Source: Bacillota bacterium (GTDB lineage: Bacteria; Bacillota; Clostridia; DSM-8532). Taken from it: a stretch of DNA of 6,057 nt. Below, piece after piece: positions 1-5,030 of the stretch. The notes under the pieces are model-generated. The model was not told the DNA's origin. It saw only the letters and a list, made by a program, of their open reading frames with translations, and searched no databases. The stretch lies in assembly GCA_023446675.1 (NCBI GenBank), contig JAEXPO010000586.1:1-6057 (forward strand). Reading direction: 5' to 3'. How positions within the stretch are numbered: position 1 is the stretch's first letter; each line of letters opens with the position of its first letter. The position numbers and the translations under genes are program-made.

Positions 1-1
1 C

Positions 2-280
2 CGCTATACCGAGCAGCTTATGAAGCTGGGGGCGGACATCAGCATCCAGGGACGGACGGCTATTATACGGGGTGTGGAAAGATTAAAAGGTGCGGATGTA
101 GAGGCCAGGGATTTGCGCGGCGGCGCAGCCCTCATTATTGCCGGACTCGTGGCTGAAGGTGAAACCCGGATAAGCGGGGTTAACTACATCGACAGGGGCT
201 ATGAAAATGTGGAGCGTGTGCTGTCCAAGGTGGGAGCAAACATACGCAGGGTTGAAGATACAAAGGATTCTCTGTTATAA
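2..280 (+). CDS. murA: UDP-N-acetylglucosamine 1-carboxyvinyltransferase, C-terminal part (5'-truncated)
   Basis: MurA transfers enolpyruvate from PEP to UDP-GlcNAc in the cytoplasm, the first committed step of peptidoglycan precursor synthesis. Only about 92 C-terminal residues are in the window. The frame is open from base 2, so the gene begins upstream and the catalytic Cys loop is not visible. What is visible is the end of the EPSP-synthase-type fold. The DLRGGAALIIAGLVAEGET stretch contains the Arg matching E. coli R371 (codon at 116-118). NYIDRGYENVE contains the Arg matching E. coli R397, a PEP/phosphate-contacting residue. The C-terminus, VGANIRRVED plus a short tail, is typical. Firmicutes often carry two MurA paralogues. 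The position directly before ftsQ and ftsZ suggests the dcw-cluster copy, but the paralogue cannot be assigned from this fragment. Confidence 0.95.
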   Translation, partial: RYTEQLMKLGADISIQGRTAIIRGVERLKGADVEARDLRGGAALIIAGLVAEGETRISGVNYIDRGYENVERVLSKVGANIRRVEDTKDSLL

Positions 281-282
281 TT

Positions 283-298
283 GGAAGATAAATCTTCC
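283..298 (+). other. Small intercistronic hairpin between murA and ftsQ
   Basis: GGAAGAT at 283-289 is perfectly complementary to ATCTTCC at 292-298, giving a 6-7 bp stem with a 2-4 nt A/T loop two bases after the murA stop codon. No T-run follows, so it does not look like a terminator. It may be an mRNA processing or stability element between co-transcribed genes. The structure is seen in the sequence; the function is inference. Confidence 0.45.
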
Positions 299-318
299 CA
301 ACGAGAAGAGGATGGAAA

Positions 319-1119
319 ATGCCGGATAAAAGGTCGGAAGGCCGGAGTAAGCGAAAGAAAAAAGGGCTTGCCTTTGCTGCTGTTCTGGCGGTGCTGGCAT
401 TCATTATGCTCATTCTGCTTTTTGCACCGTTTTTAAATATCCACAGCATTGAGGTTTACGGAGAAAACCATTACAATGAGGATGAAATTCGAAACCTCTC
501 AGGAATACTTCCCGGCGAAAACGGTTTCCGGCAAATTCCGCTTTCGCCAGAAGCAATCCTAAGCCTTCGACTGACGGAAGCGGAACAGAAGCTTAAAGCT
601 CTTCCTTATGTTAAGTCGGCGGTTGTGCGTTTGGTTTTTCCCGATACGGTAGCTGTTACAATCACAGAGCGCACGCCGGCGGCCTACATCGTCTATCTTG
701 GCAGCTATCTCACCGTGGATGAAGAGGGTTATGTGCTGGAGGTAACCGCCACTGCGCCATCCGAGGAGCTTAAGGAGCTTCGGGGCATCCATTTTACCAA
801 GTATGCGGTAGGGGGGCGGCTTGAAGCGGATAATATCAGCCTGGTACGTCTTGGGGTGGATGTGCTCAATGCCGTAAAAAACTCCGACAGTTCCTCAAAA
901 TTTGTAATGTGGGATGTACTGGACTGGGTGGATATGGTGGGCAGTGAAAGTGCCATGCTGTCCCTGGACAGAAGGGTTGTGGTTCGGTTTGATCCTGCGG
1001 ACAAGCTGCAGTATACCATTGATTTTACGAAGCAGATATTTTTTACAAAGCTCAGTTCCCATGAAGCGGGGCGCCTTGAATTTCTGAATAACGAGGATCC
1101 AAGCTTTATTCCGGAATAA
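319..1119 (+). CDS. ftsQ: Cell division protein FtsQ/DivIB, bitopic POTRA-domain protein
   Basis: This 266-residue protein has the DivIB/FtsQ layout. A strongly basic cytoplasmic N-terminus (residues 3-15, KR-rich) is followed by one membrane helix (about 16-39). An extracytoplasmic POTRA domain covers about 41-118: it opens with IHSIEVYGENHYNEDEI, and ALPYVKSAVVRLVFPDTVAVTITER is the characteristic end. A beta-rich FtsQ/DivIB domain follows, beginning AAYIVYLGSYLTVDEEGYVL. The family acts at the septum with FtsL/DivIC and FtsB and regulates the septal synthase FtsW-PBP. The ATG at 319 is supported by AGAGG at 307-311, spaced 7 nt. The gene lies 38 bases after murA with no promoter evident between, so co-transcription is likely. 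The C-terminus is short and lacks the long disordered tail of some DivIB proteins. The name divIB would be equally valid. Confidence 0.93.
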   Translation: MPDKRSEGRSKRKKKGLAFAAVLAVLAFIMLILLFAPFLNIHSIEVYGENHYNEDEIRNLSGILPGENGFRQIPLSPEAILSLRLTEAEQKLKALPYVKSAVVRLVFPDTVAVTITERTPAAYIVYLGSYLTVDEEGYVLEVTATAPSEELKELRGIHFTKYAVGGRLEADNISLVRLGVDVLNAVKNSDSSSKFVMWDVLDWVDMVGSESAMLSLDRRVVVRFDPADKLQYTIDFTKQIFFTKLSSHEAGRLEFLNNEDPSFIPE

Positions 1120-1138
1120 AGAGTCCAATTATGCACAT

Positions 1139-1143
1139 AGGAG
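1139..1143 (+). promoter_or_regulatory. Ribosome binding site that selects the second ATG of the DUF1290 gene
   Basis: AGGAG at 1139-1143 abuts the ATG at 1144, too close to serve it, but sits 9 nt before the in-frame ATG at 1153. This favours the downstream start, which yields MIPLLGLIVG and matches how small basic proteins of this family begin. Confidence 0.7.
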
Positions 1144-1152
1144 ATGAATAGA

Positions 1153-1485
1153 ATGATACCCTTGCTTGGTCTTATTGTCGGACTTTTAATAGGAATCTTC
1201 ATACCCTTTCACATTCCCCAGACCTACTCCAATTATGCTGCGGTGGCTATCCTGGCGGCGCTGGATTCGGTTTTGGGGGGGCTGCTGGCATCCATGGATG
1301 GGAAATTTAAAATTAAGGTTTTTCTCTTGGGCTTTTTCTCGAACTCCTTGCTGGCAGCGCTTTTAGCCTATATCGGGGACAAGCTGGGCATACAGATTCA
1401 TCTGGCTGCCATCTTTGCTTTCGGAAATCGAATATTTCTCAATTTCGGCAATATAAGACGCAAGCTGATAAATCCCGAAGAATAA
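1153..1485 (+). CDS. sbp: Small basic membrane protein, DUF1290 (Sbp) family
   Basis: This 110-residue protein belongs to the DUF1290 'small basic protein' family found between ftsQ/divIB and ftsZ in Firmicutes; B. subtilis Sbp is the best-known example. Its molecular function is unknown. Hydrophobic segments lie at about 2-18, 29-46, 56-74 and 82-92, so it is an integral membrane protein. Conserved blocks are YSNYAAVAILAALDSVLGG (25-43) and AAIFAFGNRIFLNFGNIRRKL (85-105), which ends in a basic cytoplasmic tail. The ATG at 1144 is an alternative start that adds MNR, but the ribosome binding site spacing and family N-terminus favour 1153. It follows ftsQ by about 33 bases and is likely co-transcribed with it. 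The dcw context suggests an accessory role in division or envelope assembly, which is inference. Confidence 0.88.
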   Translation: MIPLLGLIVGLLIGIFIPFHIPQTYSNYAAVAILAALDSVLGGLLASMDGKFKIKVFLLGFFSNSLLAALLAYIGDKLGIQIHLAAIFAFGNRIFLNFGNIRRKLINPEE

Positions 1486-1507
1486 CGCATACAATATATA
1501 TGCATAA

Positions 1508-1529
1508 AAATAGGTATTTTGGCCTATTT
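1508..1529. other. Hairpin after the DUF1290 gene, possible weak terminator
   Basis: AAATAGG (1508-1514) and CCTATTT (1523-1529) form a perfect 7-bp stem with an 8-nt loop, 22 bases after the DUF1290 stop. On the plus strand ACCCC follows, so there is no U-tract. Only on the minus strand would a short T-run follow. It may slow or end transcription from the ftsQ side, but it does not meet the criteria for a rho-independent terminator of the plus-strand genes. Confidence 0.35.
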
Positions 1530-1574
1530 ACCCCTATATGTTGCAGTCTGCGTGGATTTGTGAAACATTCAATA

Positions 1575-1602
1575 TTGCTTTTACAGTTGTATGCTATATA
1601 AT
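1575..1602 (+). promoter_or_regulatory. Candidate sigma-A promoter for ftsZ
   Basis: A perfect -10 hexamer TATAAT at 1597-1602 is preceded at 16 bp by TTGCTT (1575-1580), which matches the -35 consensus at only three positions. The predicted start is near 1609, giving ftsZ a leader of about 160 nt. Its placement in the only sizeable gap upstream of ftsZ supports it. The weak -35 and several nearby AT-rich alternatives make the exact assignment uncertain. Confidence 0.5.
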
Positions 1603-1619
1603 AGATATTATGAATATTC

Positions 1620-1690
1620 AAGCTGGAGGAAGTCTGCCCCGGAAGGGCCTTATTGCCTAATAAGCGGGAACAGGACAAGCTTCCAGGCTT
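1620..1690 (+). other. Long structured hairpin in the ftsZ 5' leader
   Basis: By hand folding, this 71-nt stretch makes one nearly continuous stem built of nested helices. AAGCTGGA (1620-1627) pairs with TCCAGGCTT (1682-1690, one bulge). GTCTG (1632-1636) pairs with CAGGAC (1671-1676, one bulge). CCCG (1638-1641) pairs with CGGG (1665-1668). CTTATT (1649-1654) pairs with AATAAG (1659-1664) around a GCCT loop. ATTTCAAA follows rather than a U-tract, so it is not an intrinsic terminator. It lies between the candidate promoter and the ftsZ ribosome binding site, about 65 nt before the latter. It could be a cis-acting leader, an mRNA stabiliser or a protein-binding site. I do not recognise it as a named riboswitch class. 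Confidence 0.5.
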
Positions 1691-1755
1691 ATTTCAAACA
1701 GCGTTAATCGGACAAGTAAGCGCAAAGGCTAGAGTGTATACCAATGAGAATTGAC

Positions 1756-1763
1756 AAAGGAGG
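1756..1763 (+). promoter_or_regulatory. ftsZ ribosome binding site, fixes the GTG start
   Basis: AAAGGAGG is a near-perfect anti-16S match, 8 nt before the GTG at 1772. It lies inside the longer open frame that begins with TTG at 1751, so that TTG cannot be the start served by this site. Confidence 0.85.
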
Positions 1764-1771
1764 ACGAAGAG

Positions 1772-2872
1772 GTGTTGGAGTTTGATATCGATATGGACAG
1801 CTTTGCACGCATTAAGGTTGTTGGCGTAGGAGGCGGAGGAAACAATGCCGTCAACAGAATGATCAACTCCGGACTGCGCGGCGTGGAATTTATATCGGTT
1901 AATACGGACAAGCAAGCGTTGTTTCTTTCACAAGCAAACACAAAAATCCAAATTGGTGATAAATTAACCAAGGGTCTGGGTGCAGGTGCTAATCCTGAAA
2001 TAGGGGAGAAGGCTGCCAATGAAAGCCGCGATGAAATCGCCATGGCTATAAAGGATGCGGACATGGTGTTCGTAACCGCAGGTATGGGCGGCGGCACCGG
2101 TACTGGCGCAGCTCCCGTTATTGCTCAAATCGCAAAGGAATTAGGCATTTTAACGGTAGGGGTTGTTACCAAACCCTTTCTGTTTGAAGGCAGAAAGCGT
2201 ATGCAGCACGCTGAAAGCGGCGTGGAGGCATTAAAGAGTGTGGTGGATACCCTGGTGACCATCCCCAATGACAGGCTTCTCCAAATGGCTGACAAGAAAA
2301 TGCCCCTGGTTAAAGCTTTCAATCTTGCCGACGACATTTTAAGACAAGGTGTTCAGGGTATATCGGACCTTATCGCCGTTCCCGGTCTTATTAACCTTGA
2401 CTTTGCCGATGTCAAAACCATTATGCTGGATACAGGCCTGGCCCATATGGGTATTGGCCGGGGCACAGGAGAGAATAAGGCGGAAGAGGCTGCAAGACAA
2501 GCTATTTCAAGCCCGCTTCTGGAAACCTCCATTGAAGGAGCCAGAGGCGTACTTCTCAATATTACCGGAGGCATTGATCTGGGGCTGCAGGAAGTTAACC
2601 TCGCTGCCGAGCTTATTCAGGCCTCAGCCGATCCGGAAGCCAACATCATCTTCGGCGCCGTTATCGATGAAAACCTCAAGGATGAGCTTGTTATTACGGT
2701 TATCGCAACAGGCTTTAATAAAGGTATCGATTTGAAGCGGCCCAGCGTTGTACAAGGCACCGAGCATAAAAAAATAATTCCTGAGCAGCCCGTTAAAAGG
2801 CCGGTTATCGTTGAGGAAGAGGCCGACGGACCTCAAATTCCTACTTTCCTTAAGAGGAAGGGCTTTAGATAA
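1772..2872 (+). CDS. ftsZ: Cell division GTPase FtsZ
   Basis: FtsZ is the tubulin-like GTPase that polymerises into the cytokinetic Z-ring under the membrane at midcell. The protein is 366 residues from the GTG start, the usual size for Clostridia. Visible elements, numbered from that start, are the [17 protein letters not shown] nucleotide-binding loop (about 14-30) and the tubulin signature GGGTGTG (106-112). The T7 synergy loop NLDFADV (208-214) carries the catalytic aspartates D210 and D213. A short acidic linker follows, and the C-terminal conserved peptide IPTFLKRK near the end normally binds FtsA, SepF or EzrA. The start is GTG 1772 because the ribosome binding site lies 8 nt before it and [11 protein letters not shown] is the family N-terminus. 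No ftsA gene precedes it, as is common in Clostridia. A strong terminator follows. Confidence 0.98.
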   Translation: MLEFDIDMDSFARIKVVGVGGGGNNAVNRMINSGLRGVEFISVNTDKQALFLSQANTKIQIGDKLTKGLGAGANPEIGEKAANESRDEIAMAIKDADMVFVTAGMGGGTGTGAAPVIAQIAKELGILTVGVVTKPFLFEGRKRMQHAESGVEALKSVVDTLVTIPNDRLLQMADKKMPLVKAFNLADDILRQGVQGISDLIAVPGLINLDFADVKTIMLDTGLAHMGIGRGTGENKAEEAARQAISSPLLETSIEGARGVLLNITGGIDLGLQEVNLAAELIQASADPEANIIFGAVIDENLKDELVITVIATGFNKGIDLKRPSVVQGTEHKKIIPEQPVKRPVIVEEEADGPQIPTFLKRKGFR

Positions 2873-2874
2873 GT

Positions 2875-2925
2875 CGGTTTGTCAAAGGTATACATAAGCC
2901 TTAAGGCCCTAAGGGCTCAAAACCG
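2875..2925 (+). other. Nested inverted repeats just after ftsZ
   Basis: CGGTTT (2875-2880) pairs with AAACCG (2920-2925) and encloses GCCC-TAA-GGGC (2906-2916). An overlapping palindrome, GCCTTAAGGC, lies at 2898-2907 as an alternative fold. No U-tract follows. Together with the terminator downstream it makes the ftsZ 3' untranslated region highly structured, which may protect the mRNA end. The function is inference. Confidence 0.3.
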
Positions 2926-2942
2926 CTGCTGTTAAAAGACAG

Positions 2943-2997
2943 GGTGACAGTGCTTCCTTTCAGCTTTAAGCTTTGAAAGGAGCCTGTCGCCTTTTTA
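2943..2997 (+). terminator. Rho-independent terminator of ftsZ
   Basis: GGTGACAG (2943-2950) pairs with CTGTCGCC (2984-2991, one G-T pair). The stem continues upward through TTCCTTTCA with TGAAAGGAG and is capped by AGCTT-TAAGCT. TTTTTATT follows at once from 2992. This is a long, strong intrinsic terminator that closes the division cluster and separates it from the tRNA unit downstream. Confidence 0.9.
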
Positions 2998-3180
2998 TTA
3001 TGAAAAGCGATCGCGAAACACATCAGGCAGGGCATCTTCAACCTAGTGCATAGGGAACAGTCTGTAAATATTAACGCCAAAAGAAGGGCGTAGCCGTGAA
3101 TGCAGCGACTGGCGCAGCAAGCCAATTTGACCGGCGCGGATGAGGTGGGTTGTTATTGAAAAGTAAAAAAGGCTTTGCGT
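2998..3180. other. Unassigned intergenic segment between the ftsZ terminator and the tRNA promoter
   Basis: No gene can be supported here. The segment looks less AT-rich than the DNA on its right and contains an 8-bp palindrome GCGATCGC (3008-3015). It also holds short hairpins CCTA-GTGCA-TAGG (3042-3054) and ACGCC...GGCGT (about 3074-3091), and an imperfect direct repeat (GACTGGCGCAG / GACCGGCGCGG, about 22 bases apart). A frame starting at 3004 stays open for about 30 codons and resumes after two close stops to 3159, but it shows no recognisable protein motif. It may be a decayed gene, a small RNA locus or plain spacer. Confidence 0.3.
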
Positions 3181-3184
3181 TAAC

Positions 3185-3213
3185 TTGACATAAAAACCTG
3201 CCCATTGTAGAAT
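3185..3213 (+). promoter_or_regulatory. Near-consensus sigma-A promoter for tRNA-Thr
   Basis: A perfect -35 TTGACA (3185-3190), a 17-bp spacer and -10 TAGAAT (3208-3213, five of six consensus bases) predict a start near 3220, about 55 nt before the mature tRNA 5' end. The leader contains a small GCTGC-GTT-GCAGC hairpin (3238-3250) that RNase P processing would remove. Strong promoters of this kind are typical of stable RNA genes. Confidence 0.85.
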
Positions 3214-3275
3214 AGTAAAGCATGAGATTTATGCAGGCTGCGTTGCAGCAAAAATCTTTAAAAAGTTTATATTGC

Positions 3276-3350
3276 GCTACTGTGGCTCAATGGCAGAGCA
3301 GCTCATTCGTAATGAGCAGGTTGTGGGTTCGATTCCCACCAGTAGCTCCA
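3276..3350 (+). tRNA. tRNA-Thr (anticodon CGT), CCA encoded
   Basis: A full cloverleaf can be drawn. The acceptor GCTACTG (3276-3282) pairs with CAGTAGC (3340-3346). The D stem is GCTC/GAGC. The anticodon stem GCTCA/TGAGC carries the 7-nt loop TTCGTAA, with anticodon CGT at 3308-3310. A 5-nt variable loop follows, then the T stem GTGGG/CCCAC with loop TTCGATT, a T discriminator base, and genomically encoded CCA at 3348-3350. CGT reads the threonine codon ACG. It has its own promoter upstream and a hairpin downstream, so it is a single-gene transcription unit. tRNA 3' ends are common integration sites, and the genes to the right look accessory, but no duplicated tRNA end is present in the window. 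Confidence 0.96.
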
Positions 3351-3357
3351 AGGCTAT

Positions 3358-3404
3358 CAGGCTAAAACAGATGCAGAATTGTGTCTATTTTAGTCTGATT
3401 TTAT
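3358..3404 (+). terminator. Probable terminator of the tRNA-Thr gene
   Basis: CAGGCTAAAACAGA (3358-3371) pairs with TCTATTTTAGTCTG (3384-3397) through 13 of 14 positions, including one G-T pair, with one C-A mismatch and a 12-nt loop. ATTTTATGTT follows. The T-run is short, so termination may be partial. That would allow read-through into the gene at 3476, for which I found no convincing promoter. Confidence 0.6.
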
Positions 3405-3475
3405 GTTACAGCTCAAAATAAGTAATAGGAATTGTTATTTTTGCCTTAATTTATATTTTGTGAGGGTGATAGAAG

Positions 3476-4081
3476 GTGGAAAGTATCGCGCTGAAAATAA
3501 TTAACACCAGTGCCTTAGCTGATTTAGAAAAGGAGAATGCACAGCTTCCGGATGAAAAGGAAAAAGCAGCTCGCATGCTTTTGATTGAAGCATTCATGGA
3601 TAAGATTTCTGATTATGACGCGCATGTTTGGAAATATGAATACAACAAGTATTTGCGTTATCTGATTGATCGGGGAATTGAATTTGTCCCTTGCGAAAAG
3701 TCTTTTCTATTTACGCAGTGGGACGCATTGTTTTCTTCATTGGTTCCGGAACAGGTTAAAAGCAACACGATGCACTATAGCGATCAGTTTAAATGGCATA
3801 TTTTTAGTTTTGGACTGTTAAAGGCACTGAATGATTTGCAGGCAAGACAGGCTTTCAATGCGCAAGAAAAGGGCTCGCTTTATATGTTTTTTCAGTATGG
3901 GGAGAAGGCCTTTCATATAAAAAACGCAGCTCTCTTGTCCGCAGAAGATTTAGATGTACTAAGCGACCATAGCACGTTGGATAATGCTGATATGTATATT
4001 TATGATCCGTTGTCAAAATGGACCTATGTCAAAACACATGAGGCGTCCTGCGGCCCATATTTCTACTGTTCAAAGGAGTAG
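3476..4081 (+). CDS. DUF4275-like protein of unknown function
   Basis: This 201-residue protein has no signal peptide and no membrane helix, so it is probably cytosolic. The GTG start is preceded at 5 nt by GAGGGTGAT (3462-3470), a good anti-16S match. From memory, the C-terminal ~120 residues resemble the DUF4275 family, mostly from Bacillus and Clostridia: FKWHIFSFGLLKAL (105-118), LYMFFQY (135-141), DMYIYDPLSKWTYVKTHE (172-189) and CGPYF (192-196). The function of that family is unknown. The first ~75 residues are charged and helical, with LEKENAQLPDEKEKAARMLL resembling a short coiled coil, and may be an extension relative to typical members. Aromatic residues are plentiful and no catalytic motif is recognised. 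It sits alone between the tRNA unit and a membrane protein gene. A profile search against DUF4275 would settle the family call. Confidence 0.8.
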   Translation: MESIALKIINTSALADLEKENAQLPDEKEKAARMLLIEAFMDKISDYDAHVWKYEYNKYLRYLIDRGIEFVPCEKSFLFTQWDALFSSLVPEQVKSNTMHYSDQFKWHIFSFGLLKALNDLQARQAFNAQEKGSLYMFFQYGEKAFHIKNAALLSAEDLDVLSDHSTLDNADMYIYDPLSKWTYVKTHEASCGPYFYCSKE

Positions 4082-4277
4082 GAAGTCTATGCAAAACGGT
4101 TTATGAAGAAAGTCCAGGTGAGCTGTAAGTCCATCAGTTCTGCACAAATGGAACAGAAGGACATGCTTAAAACCAGGATAGGTACATGTTTCTTTATTTG
4201 AGAAAGCTCGGAATTATAGCATAAAGTGTTAATGGCATAAATAATCAGGAATTTAGTACGGAGGATAAGGCGTAAAA
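4082..4277 (+). other. Intergenic stretch with hairpin and an unsupported 32-codon frame
   Basis: No gene is convincing in these 196 bases. A frame from ATG 4103 to TGA 4201 (32 codons, starting MKKVQVSCKS) has no clear ribosome binding site and no recognisable motif, so it is not called. The RNA could fold GTCC (4129-4132) with GGAC (4159-4162), and inside it GTTC (4137-4140) with GAAC (4151-4154). ACATG and CATGT farther on form a second inverted repeat. No strong terminator for the upstream gene is visible. Candidate promoter elements (TTGAGA at 4198-4203 with TAAAGT at 4222-4227, 18-bp spacing) lie upstream of the membrane protein gene but are weak. Confidence 0.3.
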
Positions 4278-4931
4278 ATGGAAAAGAAAATCACAGGAGC
4301 AGACTATTTATACCTTGCTTTATACGCATTTGCAGGTATAGGGCTAGAACTTGTTTTAGTTGGAGTTGTCGAACCGCTGTTTGGTGTATCCTTAAAAACA
4401 TATACAACCTTGCAGCATATTATCCATTGGGTGGTTATGTGTATAATATGGTTGCTTGCAGGGCTTTTCCTTATCAACTTAGCAAGTAAAAAATACGATT
4501 TCAACCTATGGGAAAATAAAAGTAAATTAAATGGCTGGCAGTACATAGGAGTCGTTATCTGCCTGGTTGTATCTATCGCTACGCATTATTTGGACTGGGA
4601 AGGCTTTAAGCCTCTTTTGGAGTTTCAGCGATTAGGAGCGTTAAAATTTATTTTCCAATACTTATATTATATATTTGAAGGCTTCTTAATATCTCTCATT
4701 GTCATCTTTGGACAAAAGGCTTGTGAGAAATGGTTTAAGAATGAAGCTATTCCTTATGGTGGAATTGTTCTTGCTCTAACATGGGGGCTTATGCATATTG
4801 TGTCTAAAGGAAGTGTTGCCGTTGGGCTATTATCTGCCTTTGGCGGATTTCTGTATGGCGCTGCTTATCTGGTGGTAGGGAAAGATTATAAAAAAGCCTT
4901 GCCTCTCATGTGCTTAATGTTTGTACTGTAA
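4278..4931 (+). CDS. Multi-pass membrane protein, atypical CPBP/Abi-like family
   Basis: This 217-residue integral membrane protein has about six hydrophobic helices (roughly 9-31, 46-68, 88-104, 121-146, 158-176 and 181-200). The last two, with IVLALTWGLMHIVSKG (163-178) followed by LLSAFGGFLYGAAYLVVGKDYKKALPL, resemble the C-terminal motifs of CPBP (CAAX protease and bacteriocin-processing, Abi) intramembrane proteases. In that family the His lies in a similar helix. The usual EExxxR motif is not present: the corresponding helix reads YYIFEGFLISLIVIFGQ with a single Glu (E134). It may therefore be a non-proteolytic or divergent member, and the family call rests on the pattern alone. The ATG is preceded by GGAGG (4260-4264, 13 nt) and GATAAGG (4264-4270, 7 nt). 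The coding sequence looks clearly more AT-rich than ftsZ, consistent with an accessory origin. Confidence 0.75.
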   Translation: MEKKITGADYLYLALYAFAGIGLELVLVGVVEPLFGVSLKTYTTLQHIIHWVVMCIIWLLAGLFLINLASKKYDFNLWENKSKLNGWQYIGVVICLVVSIATHYLDWEGFKPLLEFQRLGALKFIFQYLYYIFEGFLISLIVIFGQKACEKWFKNEAIPYGGIVLALTWGLMHIVSKGSVAVGLLSAFGGFLYGAAYLVVGKDYKKALPLMCLMFVL

Positions 4932-4970
4932 ATAGCAGATTTCAGTTTGGGCTCTATTTGTATAAACCCT

Positions 4971-5001
4971 TTGACTTTGACACCGTGTCGTACTTTATAA
5001 T
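4971..5001 (+). promoter_or_regulatory. MerR-type promoter/operator of the merR gene
   Basis: The -35 TTGACT (4971-4976) and a perfect -10 TATAAT (4996-5001) are separated by 19 bp, longer than the normal 17. This is the hallmark of promoters remodelled by MerR-family activators. The spacer contains the inverted repeat GACAC-C-GTGTC (4979-4989), centred close to the middle of the spacer. The predicted start is near 5008, 23 bases before the merR ATG. The site probably binds the encoded regulator, giving autoregulation. A second TTGACA at 4977 is only 13 bp from the -10 and cannot serve it. Confidence 0.8.
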
Positions 5002-5030
5002 CAAAATCAGGAAAAGAATGAGGTTAGGGT

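Noticed and set aside
1610..1660. A 16-codon leader-peptide frame (MNIQAGGSLPRKGLIA) running into the ftsZ leader hairpin
   Set aside because: No ribosome binding site precedes the ATG, and it would start almost at the predicted transcription start. There is no run of regulatory codons and no terminator/antiterminator pair to suggest attenuation.
2349..2735. 128-codon plus-strand frame inside ftsZ
   Set aside because: It lies entirely within a certain ftsZ in another frame, and its translation has no family features.
2901..3125. Minus-strand open frame of 74 codons across the ftsZ terminator
   Set aside because: It runs through a strong terminator hairpin, has no recognisable motif and no supported start, so it is a chance frame.
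3100..3159. Plus-strand 19-codon frame beginning MQRLAQQANL
   Set aside because: The nearest purine-rich stretch is about 12 nt away and there is no motif or conservation evidence. It is too short to call.
3430..3460. TTGTTA with TATATT/TATTTT as a promoter for the gene at 3476
   Set aside because: Either the spacing is too short (14 bp), or the predicted start would remove or clip the ribosome binding site at 3462-3470.
4080..4165. Resemblance of GAAGAAAGTCC to the conserved P4 region of RNase P RNA
   Set aside because: The rest of the conserved RNase P core is absent, and the stretch is far too short to hold the RNA before the next gene.
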